Below, one piece after another: positions 33,416 through 42,899 of a DNA stretch of 64,000 nt. The notes beneath the pieces were generated by a model. The model worked only from the letters and a program-made list of their open reading frames with translations, had not been told where the DNA came from and made no database searches. This DNA comes from CALOFP01 sp942492635 (GTDB lineage: Bacteria > UBP6 > UBA1177 > CALOFP01): positions 1 through 64,000 of the forward strand of contig CALOFP010000003.1 in NCBI GenBank assembly GCA_942492635.1. The letters are read 5' to 3'. Position 1 is the stretch's first letter; the number at the start of each line of letters is the position of its first letter. The position numbers were made by a program, and so were the translations under genes.

Positions 33416-34758
33416 AACGTCTCGGAATTGAAATAATAAAAAGGAATATCGAAGAAAAAAACGGCGAGCTTAACGCCTATATTCATAAAGTTGAGAATCT
33501 TGAAGCTAAAGAGGAAGGACCGCTCAAGGGTTCTTTCCTGGGTGTGAAGGACAACATTCAGGTTGAATCCCTTCCCCTTACAAACGGATCGAAATTTTTC
33601 GAGGGATACACGAGTCCCTACACCTCGACTGTTGTAAAACGTCTTGTGGAAGCCGGCGCCGCCGTTACCGGAAAGCTCAATCTCGATGAGCTCGCAATGG
33701 GGTCGGCAAATCTCTATTCCGCTTTCGGACCGGTAAAAAATCCCTGGGATAGGGATAGGGTTCCCGGCGGAAGTTCAGGCGGATCGGCAACTGCCGTTGC
33801 AGCCGAGATGTGCGATTTCGCTCTCGGAACCGATACGGGCGGATCTGTCAGACAGCCTGCGGCATACTGCGGAGTCTACGGCTACAAACCGACCTACGGA
33901 GTTCTTTCAAGATACGGAGTTACCGCCTTCGCATCATCTCTCGACCAGATAGGAGTTCTTGCAACTTCATCTTCGGACATCATCGATGTGATGCAGGTTG
34001 CGTCAGGACGTGATTCCAACGACAGCACTTCAATCGAAGCTCCCCAGTTCAAGCATGAGGATGTGGATCTTTCCGCTCTCAGAATCGGAGTTGTGAAAGA
34101 GTACGAAGAGCTCATGAAGGATTCGGTTCGTGATGTTTACAGAAAGACAGTCGAATATCTCAAATCAAAAGGCGCCGAGTTTGTAGAACTCTCTTTTCCC
34201 GAGTGCGAGAGTGTCGTAAGCGTCTACCAGGTTATTTCGACAGCCGAGGCTAGCTCCAACCTTGCCCGTTTCGACGGTATCCGCTACACCAAAAGACACG
34301 GCGAGAGTTCCGTCAGCGACACATACCTCGAAAGCAGGACGGAGGGATTCGGAGACGAGGTCAAAAGACGTATTCTTCTCGGTTCCTTCGTTCTCAGCAG
34401 CGCATGCTACGACTCCTACTATTTGAAGTCTTCACGTGTCAGAACACTCATTTACAAGAGATGGGAAGAGTTTTTCAAATCCGTCGACTTCGTTCTCACA
34501 CCTACAACAGCCGATGTTGCTTTCCGCATGGAGGAGAAACCGGATACAATCTCCATGTACAGGGAAGACCTTTTCACAATTCCCGCAAACCTTACGGGAA
34601 TGCCCGCAATCAGTTTCCCCGCAGGCTCCGCAGGCGGAATGCCCGTGGGAATTCAGCTCTACGCAGACAGGCTCTGCGACAACAGGCTGCTCAACGCGGT
34701 AAGAATGATTGAGGAGGGTTTTTACAACTTTGAGAAGGTTAAGGGAGAGTGTTTATGA
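33412..34758 (+). CDS. gatA: Aspartyl/glutamyl-tRNA amidotransferase subunit A
   Basis: GatA releases ammonia from glutamine for the tRNA-dependent amidation carried out by GatCAB. The amidase catalytic triad is visible: Lys46 in GVKDNI, the serine-rich loop GGSSGGSA and the catalytic serine in TDTGGSVRQPA. Length (448 residues) is normal for GatA. Start and stop overlap gatC and gatB by four bases each (ATGA). Confidence 0.95.
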   Translation: MKRLGIEIIKRNIEEKNGELNAYIHKVENLEAKEEGPLKGSFLGVKDNIQVESLPLTNGSKFFEGYTSPYTSTVVKRLVEAGAAVTGKLNLDELAMGSANLYSAFGPVKNPWDRDRVPGGSSGGSATAVAAEMCDFALGTDTGGSVRQPAAYCGVYGYKPTYGVLSRYGVTAFASSLDQIGVLATSSSDIIDVMQVASGRDSNDSTSIEAPQFKHEDVDLSALRIGVVKEYEELMKDSVRDVYRKTVEYLKSKGAEFVELSFPECESVVSVYQVISTAEASSNLARFDGIRYTKRHGESSVSDTYLESRTEGFGDEVKRRILLGSFVLSSACYDSYYLKSSRVRTLIYKRWEEFFKSVDFVLTPTTADVAFRMEEKPDTISMYREDLFTIPANLTGMPAISFPAGSAGGMPVGIQLYADRLCDNRLLNAVRMIEEGFYNFEKVKGECL

Positions 34759-36188
34759 GCCGTGAATTCGAAGCTGTAGTCGGACTTGAGATACATGTTC
34801 AGGTAAATACAAAGAGAAAGGCGTTCTGCTCCTGCTCCACGGCATTCGGAGAGGATGTGAACGGAAATATATGCCCTGTCTGCACAGGCCAGCCGGGTGC
34901 TCTTCCGGTTCTTAACCGTGAATTTGTGAAAAAGGCGGTTCTTTTTTCCAGGGCGCTCAATGCCGATGTGAATCTCACATCCACCTTCGATCGCAAAAAC
35001 TACTTCTACCCCGATACTCCGAAAAACTACCAGATCACACAGTTTTTCACTCCGATCGGCGAGGAGGGTAACGTTTCCATTACAGGTGACGACGGAAAAA
35101 TCCGTCCCATCGGAATCGAGAGACTTCACATGGAGGAGGACTCCGGAAAGTCGATGCACCTTGAGGACAGAACTCTTCTCAACTTCAACCGCGCCGGAGT
35201 TCCGCTTGTTGAGATCGTTTCAAAACCCGAGATGCACAGCGGTCGCGAGGCAAGCGAATATTTCAAGAAGATCTATCTTATCGCAGTAAAATATCTCGGA
35301 CTCTGTAACGGAAATATGGAGGAGGGAAACCTTCGCTGCGATGCAAACGTTTCAATTCGTCCCAAAGGAAGTACCGATCTCTATACAAAAACAGAGATCA
35401 AGAACGTCAACTCTTTCTCATTCATCCAGAAGGCGGTCGATTACGAAATCGAAAGACAGGTCGAACTCGTAAATTCCGGCGGAAAAGTTGAAGAGGAAAC
35501 AAGACTCTGGAATGCGGCAGGAAAGAAAACCGAGCTTATGCGTAAAAAGTACGGAAGAAACGACTACCGTTACTTCAACGAACCGGATCTCGGACCGCTT
35601 CGTCTGGACGAAAAGTTCGTTGCTGAGGCCGTTGAATCGATGCCGGAACTTCCCGATGCGAAAGCAGCCAGATTCAGGGAAAATTACGCTCTCAACGACG
35701 AATTGATGGAACTTCTCATCGGTTATCCCGAAGTGAGCGCATATTTTGAAAAGGCCGCGGCCTGTTACGAAAAGGGAGCGAAAAAGATCGCTTCCTGGAT
35801 TGCCGGAGAACTTCTCCGCGTCGCCGATAAGGAAAATCTGGCGGATTCAAAGATCTCACCGGAAATGGTTGCAGAACTTGTCCGTCTTATCGACAGCAAG
35901 AGAATCAACCAGGCTCAGGCAAAAGAGGTTTTCGAAATGATGGCTGAAAACGGCAAAAAACCTGAGGAGATCGTTGAAAGCGATCCCAAGTTCAAGGCCA
36001 TCGACAGCTCGGAAATCGAGGGAATCATCGACGGCGTGATCTCATCCAACCAGAAAGAGGTCGAAGCTTACCGCGGCGGTAAAAAAGCTCTTCTCGGATT
36101 CTTCGTCGGCCAGGTTATGAAGGCATCCAAAGGAAAAGCCGATCCCGCATCGGTGAATAAAATACTTCGTGAAAAACTGGAAGGATAG
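34755..36188 (+). CDS. gatB: Aspartyl/glutamyl-tRNA amidotransferase subunit B
   Basis: This 477-residue subunit phosphorylates mischarged Glu-tRNA(Gln)/Asp-tRNA(Asn) and completes the amidation. Motifs: VVGLEIHVQ, CPVCTGQPGALPVLN, IGIERLHMEEDSGKS and PDLGPL; the C-terminal YqeY-like tail (VEAYRGGKKALLGFFVGQVM) is complete. The ATGA overlap with gatA fixes the start at 34755. Confidence 0.95.
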   Translation: MSREFEAVVGLEIHVQVNTKRKAFCSCSTAFGEDVNGNICPVCTGQPGALPVLNREFVKKAVLFSRALNADVNLTSTFDRKNYFYPDTPKNYQITQFFTPIGEEGNVSITGDDGKIRPIGIERLHMEEDSGKSMHLEDRTLLNFNRAGVPLVEIVSKPEMHSGREASEYFKKIYLIAVKYLGLCNGNMEEGNLRCDANVSIRPKGSTDLYTKTEIKNVNSFSFIQKAVDYEIERQVELVNSGGKVEEETRLWNAAGKKTELMRKKYGRNDYRYFNEPDLGPLRLDEKFVAEAVESMPELPDAKAARFRENYALNDELMELLIGYPEVSAYFEKAAACYEKGAKKIASWIAGELLRVADKENLADSKISPEMVAELVRLIDSKRINQAQAKEVFEMMAENGKKPEEIVESDPKFKAIDSSEIEGIIDGVISSNQKEVEAYRGGKKALLGFFVGQVMKASKGKADPASVNKILREKLEG

Positions 36189-36785
36189 ATGAATATTTTC
36201 GAGAAAAACGTTCCCGGAACGCTGGAAATTCTTTCGAAAAAATGTGTAGGAGTTGCAGGCTGCGGAGGACTCGGATCCAACGCGGCTGTGGCCCTCGTAC
36301 GGGCAGGAGTCGGAAAACTCATTCTTGCCGATTTCGACAGAGTCGAGCCATCCAACCTCAACAGACAGTACTTTTTCCAGAGTGATGTGGGAAAACTGAA
36401 AGCCGAAGCGCTTAGGGATCATCTTCTGGCCATAAATCCGGAAGTTGAACTTGTCGTCAAAACAGAAAAACTGAAGGATGATGATATTCCTGAAGTTTTT
36501 GCTGATGCAGATATTCTTCTGGAGGCGTTCGATGCCGCAGCGTCAAAAGTTTGGCTCATAGAATCCTGGTGCGAAGCCTATCCCGAAAAACCTATCGTAT
36601 GCGGAAACGGACTCGCCGATATGGGGAGAAGTTCCGAAATCAAAATCAAGCAGGTCGGGCAGGTCTACTTCTGCGGAGATCTCGTATCGGGTGAAAGTCT
36701 CGGACTCTGCTCCGCAAGAGTTGCAATGGCAGCCAATATGGAAGCCAATACAGCACTGGCGCTCCTCACCGGGCGTGAAATCTAG
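36189..36785 (+). CDS. ThiF-family adenylyltransferase
   Basis: A 198-residue E1-like enzyme. The nucleotide-binding GCGGLGSNAAVALVRAG (about 24-40), the DFDRVEPSNLNRQ motif and the arginine are those of ThiF/MoeB. The short length matches the ThiF 'family 2' class, which lacks the C-terminal zinc/catalytic region of full ThiF. A sulfur-carrier activation role is likely, but the partner carrier (ThiS-like) is not next to it. It begins immediately after the gatB stop. Confidence 0.82.
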   Translation: MNIFEKNVPGTLEILSKKCVGVAGCGGLGSNAAVALVRAGVGKLILADFDRVEPSNLNRQYFFQSDVGKLKAEALRDHLLAINPEVELVVKTEKLKDDDIPEVFADADILLEAFDAAASKVWLIESWCEAYPEKPIVCGNGLADMGRSSEIKIKQVGQVYFCGDLVSGESLGLCSARVAMAANMEANTALALLTGREI

Positions 36786-36959
36786 AAAAAATCAGAAAGA
36801 TTCTTGATCACAAAAAAAGATAATTCCAATTTCTGATAGGAACTAATTGCTGCAGATAGGATTATCGGTGAATTAGTTAGAATCTATGAATGAAAATTGA
36901 ATTATTTCAACCAATTTGTACAATTGATCTGTGCAAATTCAAAATATTTTGGTGAGAAG

Positions 36960-38525
36960 ATGAAAAAGATCCTCTTGGTTATTCTTTTTTTCGCAGTTTT
37001 GGGATGTAATGACGAGTCGAAAAAGATAATTCTGACAGATCAGGATGTCGATCGGGATCAAATAATTTCTGAAGAGCAGAATGAAGAGCCGGAATCCGAA
37101 GATAAAAAAGAATCTGAAGAGGATGGCGATGAAATTCAGCCGGATATTGATAATCCGGACATCACAGATAAAGATGAACCGCCCTGCCCAGCACTCAAAG
37201 ATGCAAATTTTCCATACTATGATAAAGATGGAAAAATTCATTTTTGTAGAAAATGTGACACGCCGAAATCTGATGATCCCAGATGTGTCAGAAATCTCTG
37301 GGATGAACCTAATAAAAAATACGTAAAAGCATTTCCTGAAAGAGACTGTCATCCATATCCATGCGAAGTTAAGGGATTGAAACCTTATACAAAAATAGAT
37401 AGGGAGACGGTTCCCATGACGAAGTGTGATGTTTGTGTTAACCCTGATATAGGCGGTGTTTATTGGGGGACCGGTGTCGAATACCATAAACATTTTGGCT
37501 TTACTGATGGTAAGATTGGGCTGATGATGAATTCGGATATATCTTATAAAGAGGAACTATTATATAAATATCCTACAGATCATAGAGTTTTTGAGTATGA
37601 CACATCAACCAATCATTATAAGATAATTATGCCGTCAGATGGCAGAAATGTTGCATACTACAAAGGCAATGCTTTCTCACTGCTTGACAACTACAATAAA
37701 ATCTTTGATGAAAACTCATTTATGAATGCAGTCCACAAGCGATATCTTATATATTATGATAAAAACAAAGGTTATAACGTTGTTTACAACAAGCCTATAA
37801 GATTCGTGGCCTACTCTTCTTATATGAATGATAAATGGATCTATGCAATCATCCAGGAAACAGATGAGACTCCTTATATGATGAGTTATACGAAAATTGG
37901 AGAATGGAAATGGCATAGCCTTGGAAATGGAATTGATTATTTCGTCAGCTTCGGTGGAAATTACATGGGTACCAACGATCAGAAGGGGAATGGATATATT
38001 TGTGATCTGAGTAGATATCCCAAGTCTTATGATGATTGTAAAAAGATAAACAGGGAAGGTGAGAGTGTGGATAACATTGAATTTGATCAGGAGAATCATA
38101 ACAGTTTCGTATACCGATCCAACAAAGCTGGCAGAGATCAGATTCTTGTGGTTGCTACTGTTGAAAAGAAAGGAGCCGAAATTAAGTTCAGCTATAAAGA
38201 TATAGCTGTTACTGTATCAACCGAAGATGTTTATACTTTCGCTCCGGAAGGAATTTCTGGAGATATAATTTGGTATAGGGAAATGTATCCTTATAGTGCT
38301 GACTCGGATTCTCGCATTTGTTATTACAGAATAAGCGATAATAAACAGTTCTGTTCGAAGCCTCCTGATAGTCGAAACTTCTGGAATCACGGAAGCTCAA
38401 TCTTGAGTGGCAACTATATCGCCTGGCAAGCATATGCTGGGCACTATGTCACATACAGAGATCTGAAGTGTTACTGTGATCTCCATCCGGATGTCTGCCC
38501 GCTGGGAAATTCGAAAAAGAAATAG
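36960..38525 (+). CDS. Cys-rich lipoprotein with acidic tether, AT-rich gene
   Basis: A 521-residue lipoprotein (lipobox AVLGC, Cys17). An acidic tether (about 20-70) leads to Cys-rich segments (CPALKDANFPYY, CRKC, CHPYPC, CDVCV). The C-terminal ~380 residues form repeats with WY- and Asp-rich strands that look like a beta-propeller. No named family recognised; the knots resemble those of the riboswitch lipoproteins. The gene is visibly richer in A+T than its neighbours (TAT/AAA codons). The ATG is chosen over the upstream in-frame start at 36897 because of the lipoprotein signal. Confidence 0.72.
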   Translation: MKKILLVILFFAVLGCNDESKKIILTDQDVDRDQIISEEQNEEPESEDKKESEEDGDEIQPDIDNPDITDKDEPPCPALKDANFPYYDKDGKIHFCRKCDTPKSDDPRCVRNLWDEPNKKYVKAFPERDCHPYPCEVKGLKPYTKIDRETVPMTKCDVCVNPDIGGVYWGTGVEYHKHFGFTDGKIGLMMNSDISYKEELLYKYPTDHRVFEYDTSTNHYKIIMPSDGRNVAYYKGNAFSLLDNYNKIFDENSFMNAVHKRYLIYYDKNKGYNVVYNKPIRFVAYSSYMNDKWIYAIIQETDETPYMMSYTKIGEWKWHSLGNGIDYFVSFGGNYMGTNDQKGNGYICDLSRYPKSYDDCKKINREGESVDNIEFDQENHNSFVYRSNKAGRDQILVVATVEKKGAEIKFSYKDIAVTVSTEDVYTFAPEGISGDIIWYREMYPYSADSDSRICYYRISDNKQFCSKPPDSRNFWNHGSSILSGNYIAWQAYAGHYVTYRDLKCYCDLHPDVCPLGNSKKK

Positions 38526-38565
38526 CGATCATTTTTTTAAAATGTCGGTAATTTTTTGAGCAGGG

Positions 38566-40338
38566 TCACTCGTTGATGATTTCCATTACGCGTTTCTTCG
38601 CGTACTGAATTGCCTTTTCCATGAATGCTCTGTCGAATTTCATTGTGGGGGAGGGCGTTTCGAAAATTCTTTCCGGCATTCTGAGATCGTCGAAGGAGAA
38701 ACCTTCCCTGATTTTGAAAAGGAATTTCTCACGGTAGATATCCTTTCCGATTTTTTCAATTTCCTCGGCACTTTTCGGGTGACCGGCTGCTGCAAGCGCC
38801 TCCATTACGATCTCTTTCGTATAGACTCCTCTGGCAAAGAAACAGATGCAGAGGCTGGAGAGTATCTGGCGCCAGAACTCCTCTTTAAGAAGGTTGTCGA
38901 CAATCTCCTCCGGAGTCATTTCACGCTCCTCCTTGAATGCATTCTGGTCTAGACTGTAACCTGCGTTGTCGAGGTGACCGTGGCGCGCTCCGAGGATGAA
39001 TCCGAGATAACCGGCAGGCCCTGTGTGGTATCCCGGCATTTCGTTTCCACCGAAGGCGAGTGCAAAATCTTCACCGCCGTATTTTTTGGAGGCGTAATCG
39101 ACACCTTTTGCCAGCGCTTTGTAGAAATCGGTCGGCTGGTGGATAATTTTATCGACGGCATCCATGTAACTTTTATAATCTCCCCACTTGAGTTTCACTC
39201 CGTCCATATCCTCGTCTGTAACAAGTCCCTTTTCCTGCATTTCCGTAGCGTATGAGAGAACAACTCCGGTGGACATCGAGTCGATGCCGTAACGTTCCAC
39301 TTTGTCTATGAGCTGGAGCATTCCTTCGGGATCGGAGATTCCGAGACTTGATCCGAGTGCGTAAATGAGCTCAAAATCGTATCCCACCCAGGTTGTTTTG
39401 TAGAAGTAGGGTTCGTCTTCATACGCTTCACGAAGTGTCGCGATGTGGATGCAGGCTACGGGGCAGTGAGCACAGGCGAGTCGACGGCCGAGATACTCTT
39501 CGGCAAGGTGTTCTCCTGTTATTCTGTCGGCTTCCTCGAACTTTCCGGATTGAAGATTCTTTGTGGGAAGCGCTCCCAATATGTTGAGATTTCGGATATT
39601 TACGGCTGTTCCGAGATCGTGGTACTTTTTCATTACAGGTGATTCGACTGCGGTTTTATAGATCTTGTCGTAGATGGTTCTGTAGGCTTTCTTGTCCTCG
39701 ATGGGAATTGTGCTTCGACCGGAAATTGCGATACCCTTCACCTTTTTGCTTCCCAGCACCGCACCGAGACCGAGTCTTCCGAAGTGCCTGAATGTTTCGG
39801 TTGTTACGGAACTGTAGGAGACTCCGTTTTCTCCTCCGTTTCCGATTCTCATTATGGCGCGCAGACCGGCGCCTGTTGTTTTCTGTCGTATGATGCTTCC
39901 GACGACAAGGCAGTTGCTCATTCCCCACAGTGTCGTTGCATTCCGGAAGAAAACTTTACCGTCCTTGATTTCAAGATATATCGGAATGTCGCTTTCACCC
40001 TTTATTACGATTGCACCGTATCCTGCCATGCGGATGGCAATGGCGGATCGACCTCCTGCATGACTTTCTCCTAAATTTCCGGAAACTGGTGATTTGAACA
40101 TCGAGACTGTTTTTGACGCCAGAGGAAAGAGGCTTGTGAGAGGTCCCACTGCAAAAATTACAGGGTTTTCCGGCGAAGATGGATCAATTCCCTCAGGGCA
40201 CTCTTCGTGGAGCAGTTTCGTAGCCACACCTGTACCCCCCATTGAGTCTTCGAAGAGGTCGTACCTTTGCTTTACTCGGAAAGTTTTTTTGTTCAGGTCG
40301 ATGTAGAGCACATTTACGAGTGTATCCATATCGTACAT
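38566..40338 (-). CDS. Aldehyde ferredoxin oxidoreductase-family tungsten/molybdenum enzyme
   Basis: A ~590-residue AOR-family oxidoreductase. The pterin-binding N-terminal motifs (GPLTSLFP, ESHAGGRSA, GYGAIVIKG) and the [4Fe-4S] cluster cysteines CAHCPVAC (CxxCxxxC) plus a distal Cys in SSLCICFF are present. The family oxidises aldehydes to acids or performs related two-electron chemistry with ferredoxin. Length and motif set fit the YdhV-like branch; substrate is unknown. It begins 12 bases downstream of the ferredoxin-like gene and is in one operon with it. The first Met (40338) is three bases after GGAGGTG; the Met at 40329 is a valid alternative. Confidence 0.88.
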   Translation of the reverse strand: MYDMDTLVNVLYIDLNKKTFRVKQRYDLFEDSMGGTGVATKLLHEECPEGIDPSSPENPVIFAVGPLTSLFPLASKTVSMFKSPVSGNLGESHAGGRSAIAIRMAGYGAIVIKGESDIPIYLEIKDGKVFFRNATTLWGMSNCLVVGSIIRQKTTGAGLRAIMRIGNGGENGVSYSSVTTETFRHFGRLGLGAVLGSKKVKGIAISGRSTIPIEDKKAYRTIYDKIYKTAVESPVMKKYHDLGTAVNIRNLNILGALPTKNLQSGKFEEADRITGEHLAEEYLGRRLACAHCPVACIHIATLREAYEDEPYFYKTTWVGYDFELIYALGSSLGISDPEGMLQLIDKVERYGIDSMSTGVVLSYATEMQEKGLVTDEDMDGVKLKWGDYKSYMDAVDKIIHQPTDFYKALAKGVDYASKKYGGEDFALAFGGNEMPGYHTGPAGYLGFILGARHGHLDNAGYSLDQNAFKEEREMTPEEIVDNLLKEEFWRQILSSLCICFFARGVYTKEIVMEALAAAGHPKSAEEIEKIGKDIYREKFLFKIREGFSFDDLRMPERIFETPSPTMKFDRAFMEKAIQYAKKRVMEIINE

Positions 40339-40349
40339 AGTCACCTCCG

Positions 40350-40745
40350 TTAGTTTTTCCTGTACTCAAAAACACCGTGCGGACAGTAACTTGTACAGTA
40401 GCCGCAGTGGATGCAGATGAGAGGTTTCATCTCTTCCTCATTCCAGTAGATTGCATCTATTACACATGCGTCCTGGCACGCTTTGCAGCCGATGCATTTT
40501 GAATGAACAAGTCTTACACCTCCGCCTTCCCTGGACTCAAGTGCCTTGGTGGGACAGACAGAGGCGCAGGGCGGGTTCTCGCATGCCCTGCAGACAACAA
40601 CGACAAATCCCTTGGACATTCCGCCGACAGATTTGACACCCAGGCACGAACCGCCGAGGCCACCGTTTCCGGTCCTTCTCGCGCAGGCGAACATGCAGCT
40701 CTGACATCCGACACAACGTTGCGGATCTTTTACCTTAAGTTTCAT
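40350..40745 (-). CDS. Ferredoxin-like protein with four [4Fe-4S] cluster motifs
   Basis: A 131-residue electron carrier with four cysteine clusters: CVGCQSCMFAC, CRACENPPCASVCP, CIGCKACQDAC and CIHCGYCTSYCP. It resembles the YdhY/HycB-like small electron-transfer subunits and is the probable redox partner of the downstream AOR-family enzyme. It is the first gene of the pair; GGAGGGG precedes the ATG. Confidence 0.9.
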   Translation of the reverse strand: MKLKVKDPQRCVGCQSCMFACARRTGNGGLGGSCLGVKSVGGMSKGFVVVVCRACENPPCASVCPTKALESREGGGVRLVHSKCIGCKACQDACVIDAIYWNEEEMKPLICIHCGYCTSYCPHGVFEYRKN

Positions 40746-40939
40746 GACCCCTCCTTCGAACTGTTAAGTGATAGGAAATGGTACAGGAAACAAAATTTCA
40801 ATGCAAAGGGTGAGGGACAAAGATTGTTGCTGTTGCGTATAAGGTTCCTGGAACCGAATGGTGACAGTGATTCCTGTTGATAATTAGTGGATCTTGACGA
40901 TGTGTCTAATGCATAGAAACTATTGGTTGTTCTGAGAGT

Positions 40940-41194
40940 CTATAAAAGATTTTCAAGAAAGTTGGGTATTGAGTTTCCCGTGATATAAAAGGGGGCGTCG
41001 GGACGCTCTTCCTCGTGCTCGTAGCTGGCGCTGTATGCACATCGATCGCAAAGAATTATGTCGCCCTCTTCGTAGATTTCCAGAGAGGTGTGTGTTCTTC
41101 CGCAGATGTCGCAGACGTATCTCATAGATTTTTCCAGATACTCATTTTTTGACGATATTTTCTCATTAAGTCTTACAAGTGTCGTATCTCTCAT
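40940..41194 (-). CDS. Small zinc-ribbon protein
   Basis: About 84 residues. Two CxxC pairs, CDICG and CDRC, form a probable zinc ribbon. The C-terminal part is acidic. An upstream ATG (41206) is in frame, but GGAGG lies five bases before ATG 41194. It stands alone between the ferredoxin operon and the MATE gene. I do not recognise a family beyond the ribbon. Confidence 0.6.
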   Translation of the reverse strand: MRDTTLVRLNEKISSKNEYLEKSMRYVCDICGRTHTSLEIYEEGDIILCDRCAYSASYEHEEERPDAPFYITGNSIPNFLENLL

Positions 41195-41411
41195 TTCATC
41201 CTCCAAAAAACTGTAATCTGCTTCTATAACTGCAAATTCAATACCAGCAAATGTCGATGAGATTATATTTTCTGTTCTGTGTACGAAATAGTTGAAGAAA
41301 TTATCCCATTGATGAACAAATCCGAAAATCTGGAAAGTTAAAGATAGAGCGGGGTTCCTGTAGAAAGGATCTGTTGAATATAATGGTTTAGAGATTCGAA
41401 AGGAGGTGTCG

Positions 41412-42773
41412 ATGGATCCTATTGTTCACAGAGATTCCGGTTCTTTTTCGGAACTGATGAAGTTGGCGTTACCTCTTGTAGTCAGCTTTCTCTCTCACGC
41501 AATTATGGGAATCGTAGATACCTGGATTGTGGGAAAGGTGGGTACTGCCGAGCAGGCGGGCGTCGGTCTGGGTTACTCTCTTTCCTGGGGATTCATAAGC
41601 ATATTTGCCGGTACTTTCTCTGTTGTCACAACATTTGTTTCCCAGTATCTTGGCGCTCAGCGGAAAAACGAGGTGGGCAAGTGGGTCCAGATCGGTTTTC
41701 TGATGATGATTCCGATTTCAATACTGATGCTTTCAATCGGTTACGGAATCGACTCTTTTATAGATCTTTTCGGTACGAATGAAGAGATACGGCCTAATGC
41801 CTCCACATATCTGGGGATTGTAGTATCAGGTTCTCCGCTTTTTCTTCTATCTTTTATTCTCATATCGTTTTTCCGAGGAATAGGTGACACGGTTCTTCAG
41901 ATGAGAGTAACCGTAGTTGCGAATGTTTTTAATATGGTTCTTGATGCAATCCTGGTGTTCGGATACCTGGGATTTCCTGCTATGGGGGTGAAGGGTGCAG
42001 CAATTGCAACCGTTTCGGCAATGGGACTCAGCTTTCTGCTTTATCTTGCATCCTATCTCAACAAAAAACATAGAGTCAGCTTTTTGACGAACTGTTGTTT
42101 TCCTTTGAAATCAGAGGATGTTGCAATTTTCCTGAAGGTGGGTTTTCCGATAGGTCTCTCCTGGTTCGTGGAGCAGCTCGCATTCACGGTTATGACGATA
42201 TATATAGGGCGTTCCGATGCAGTCAGCATGGCGAGCCACGCAATTGTTTTTCAACTTATCAGTTTTTCATTTATGCCCGCCATAGCAATTTCAATTGCAG
42301 CCGGGACGTTAGTGGGAAGATACATCGGAGCAGAAAGAAAGGATATTGCCGGACGTTCGGCATCTCTTGCCGTCAGATTCTCTGTTGCTTTCATGGCTAC
42401 CATCGGTCTATGCTTCATTCTCTTCGGCCAGCCTGTGGTCGGACTTTTTAATGCCAATCCTGTAGTGGTTAGAAACGGTGCCTCCGCACTAACCATAGCT
42501 GCATTTTTCCAACTCTTCGATGCCCTTGGAATTTCCGTTGATGGGGTTTTTAGGGGCGCAGGTAAAACTACATTTCCAATGGTTGTGAGATTGATTTCAC
42601 TATGGTTCTTTTTCATTCCTCTTGTGTTTGTTCTGGGATCAGGGATGGGTCCCCTTCGTGGAGCATGGATGGCGGCATTCGTAGGAATTTTTCTGCAGGG
42701 TATGATAATGTTCGGCGAATATCGCCGGGGAAAATGGATGGAAAAGAGCCTTGTTCATCCGTCTGTGGAATAG
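41412..42773 (+). CDS. MATE-family multidrug/Na+ antiporter
   Basis: An integral membrane protein of about 453 residues with ~12 hydrophobic segments. Typical MATE features include LALPLVVSFLSHAIMGIVDTWIVG at the N-terminus, the repeated second half (GLSWFVEQLAFTVMTIYIG) and YIGAERKDIAGRSA. MATE proteins export drugs or metabolites in exchange for H+ or Na+. AAGGAGGT fixes the start at 41412. Substrate unknown. Confidence 0.9.
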   Translation: MDPIVHRDSGSFSELMKLALPLVVSFLSHAIMGIVDTWIVGKVGTAEQAGVGLGYSLSWGFISIFAGTFSVVTTFVSQYLGAQRKNEVGKWVQIGFLMMIPISILMLSIGYGIDSFIDLFGTNEEIRPNASTYLGIVVSGSPLFLLSFILISFFRGIGDTVLQMRVTVVANVFNMVLDAILVFGYLGFPAMGVKGAAIATVSAMGLSFLLYLASYLNKKHRVSFLTNCCFPLKSEDVAIFLKVGFPIGLSWFVEQLAFTVMTIYIGRSDAVSMASHAIVFQLISFSFMPAIAISIAAGTLVGRYIGAERKDIAGRSASLAVRFSVAFMATIGLCFILFGQPVVGLFNANPVVVRNGASALTIAAFFQLFDALGISVDGVFRGAGKTTFPMVVRLISLWFFFIPLVFVLGSGMGPLRGAWMAAFVGIFLQGMIMFGEYRRGKWMEKSLVHPSVE

Positions 42774-42845
42774 GGCAATAGATCTCCAAAAAAAAATAAA
42801 AGATTATGAATTAAAATCGAGTGAGATCTGACAGAATTCGTCAGA

Positions 42846-42880
42846 CCCTGTTGAACAGAGTAACCGCCTGCTCAACAGGG
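42846..42880. terminator. Bidirectional terminator-like hairpin between MATE and pckA genes
   Basis: CCCTGTTGAACAG and CTGCTCAACAGGG are complementary at 12 of 13 positions around a nine-base loop. It lies between two convergent genes, where a hairpin could end transcription from both sides. Confidence 0.65.
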
Positions 42881-42899
42881 TTGTGAAAAGAAATTGTGA

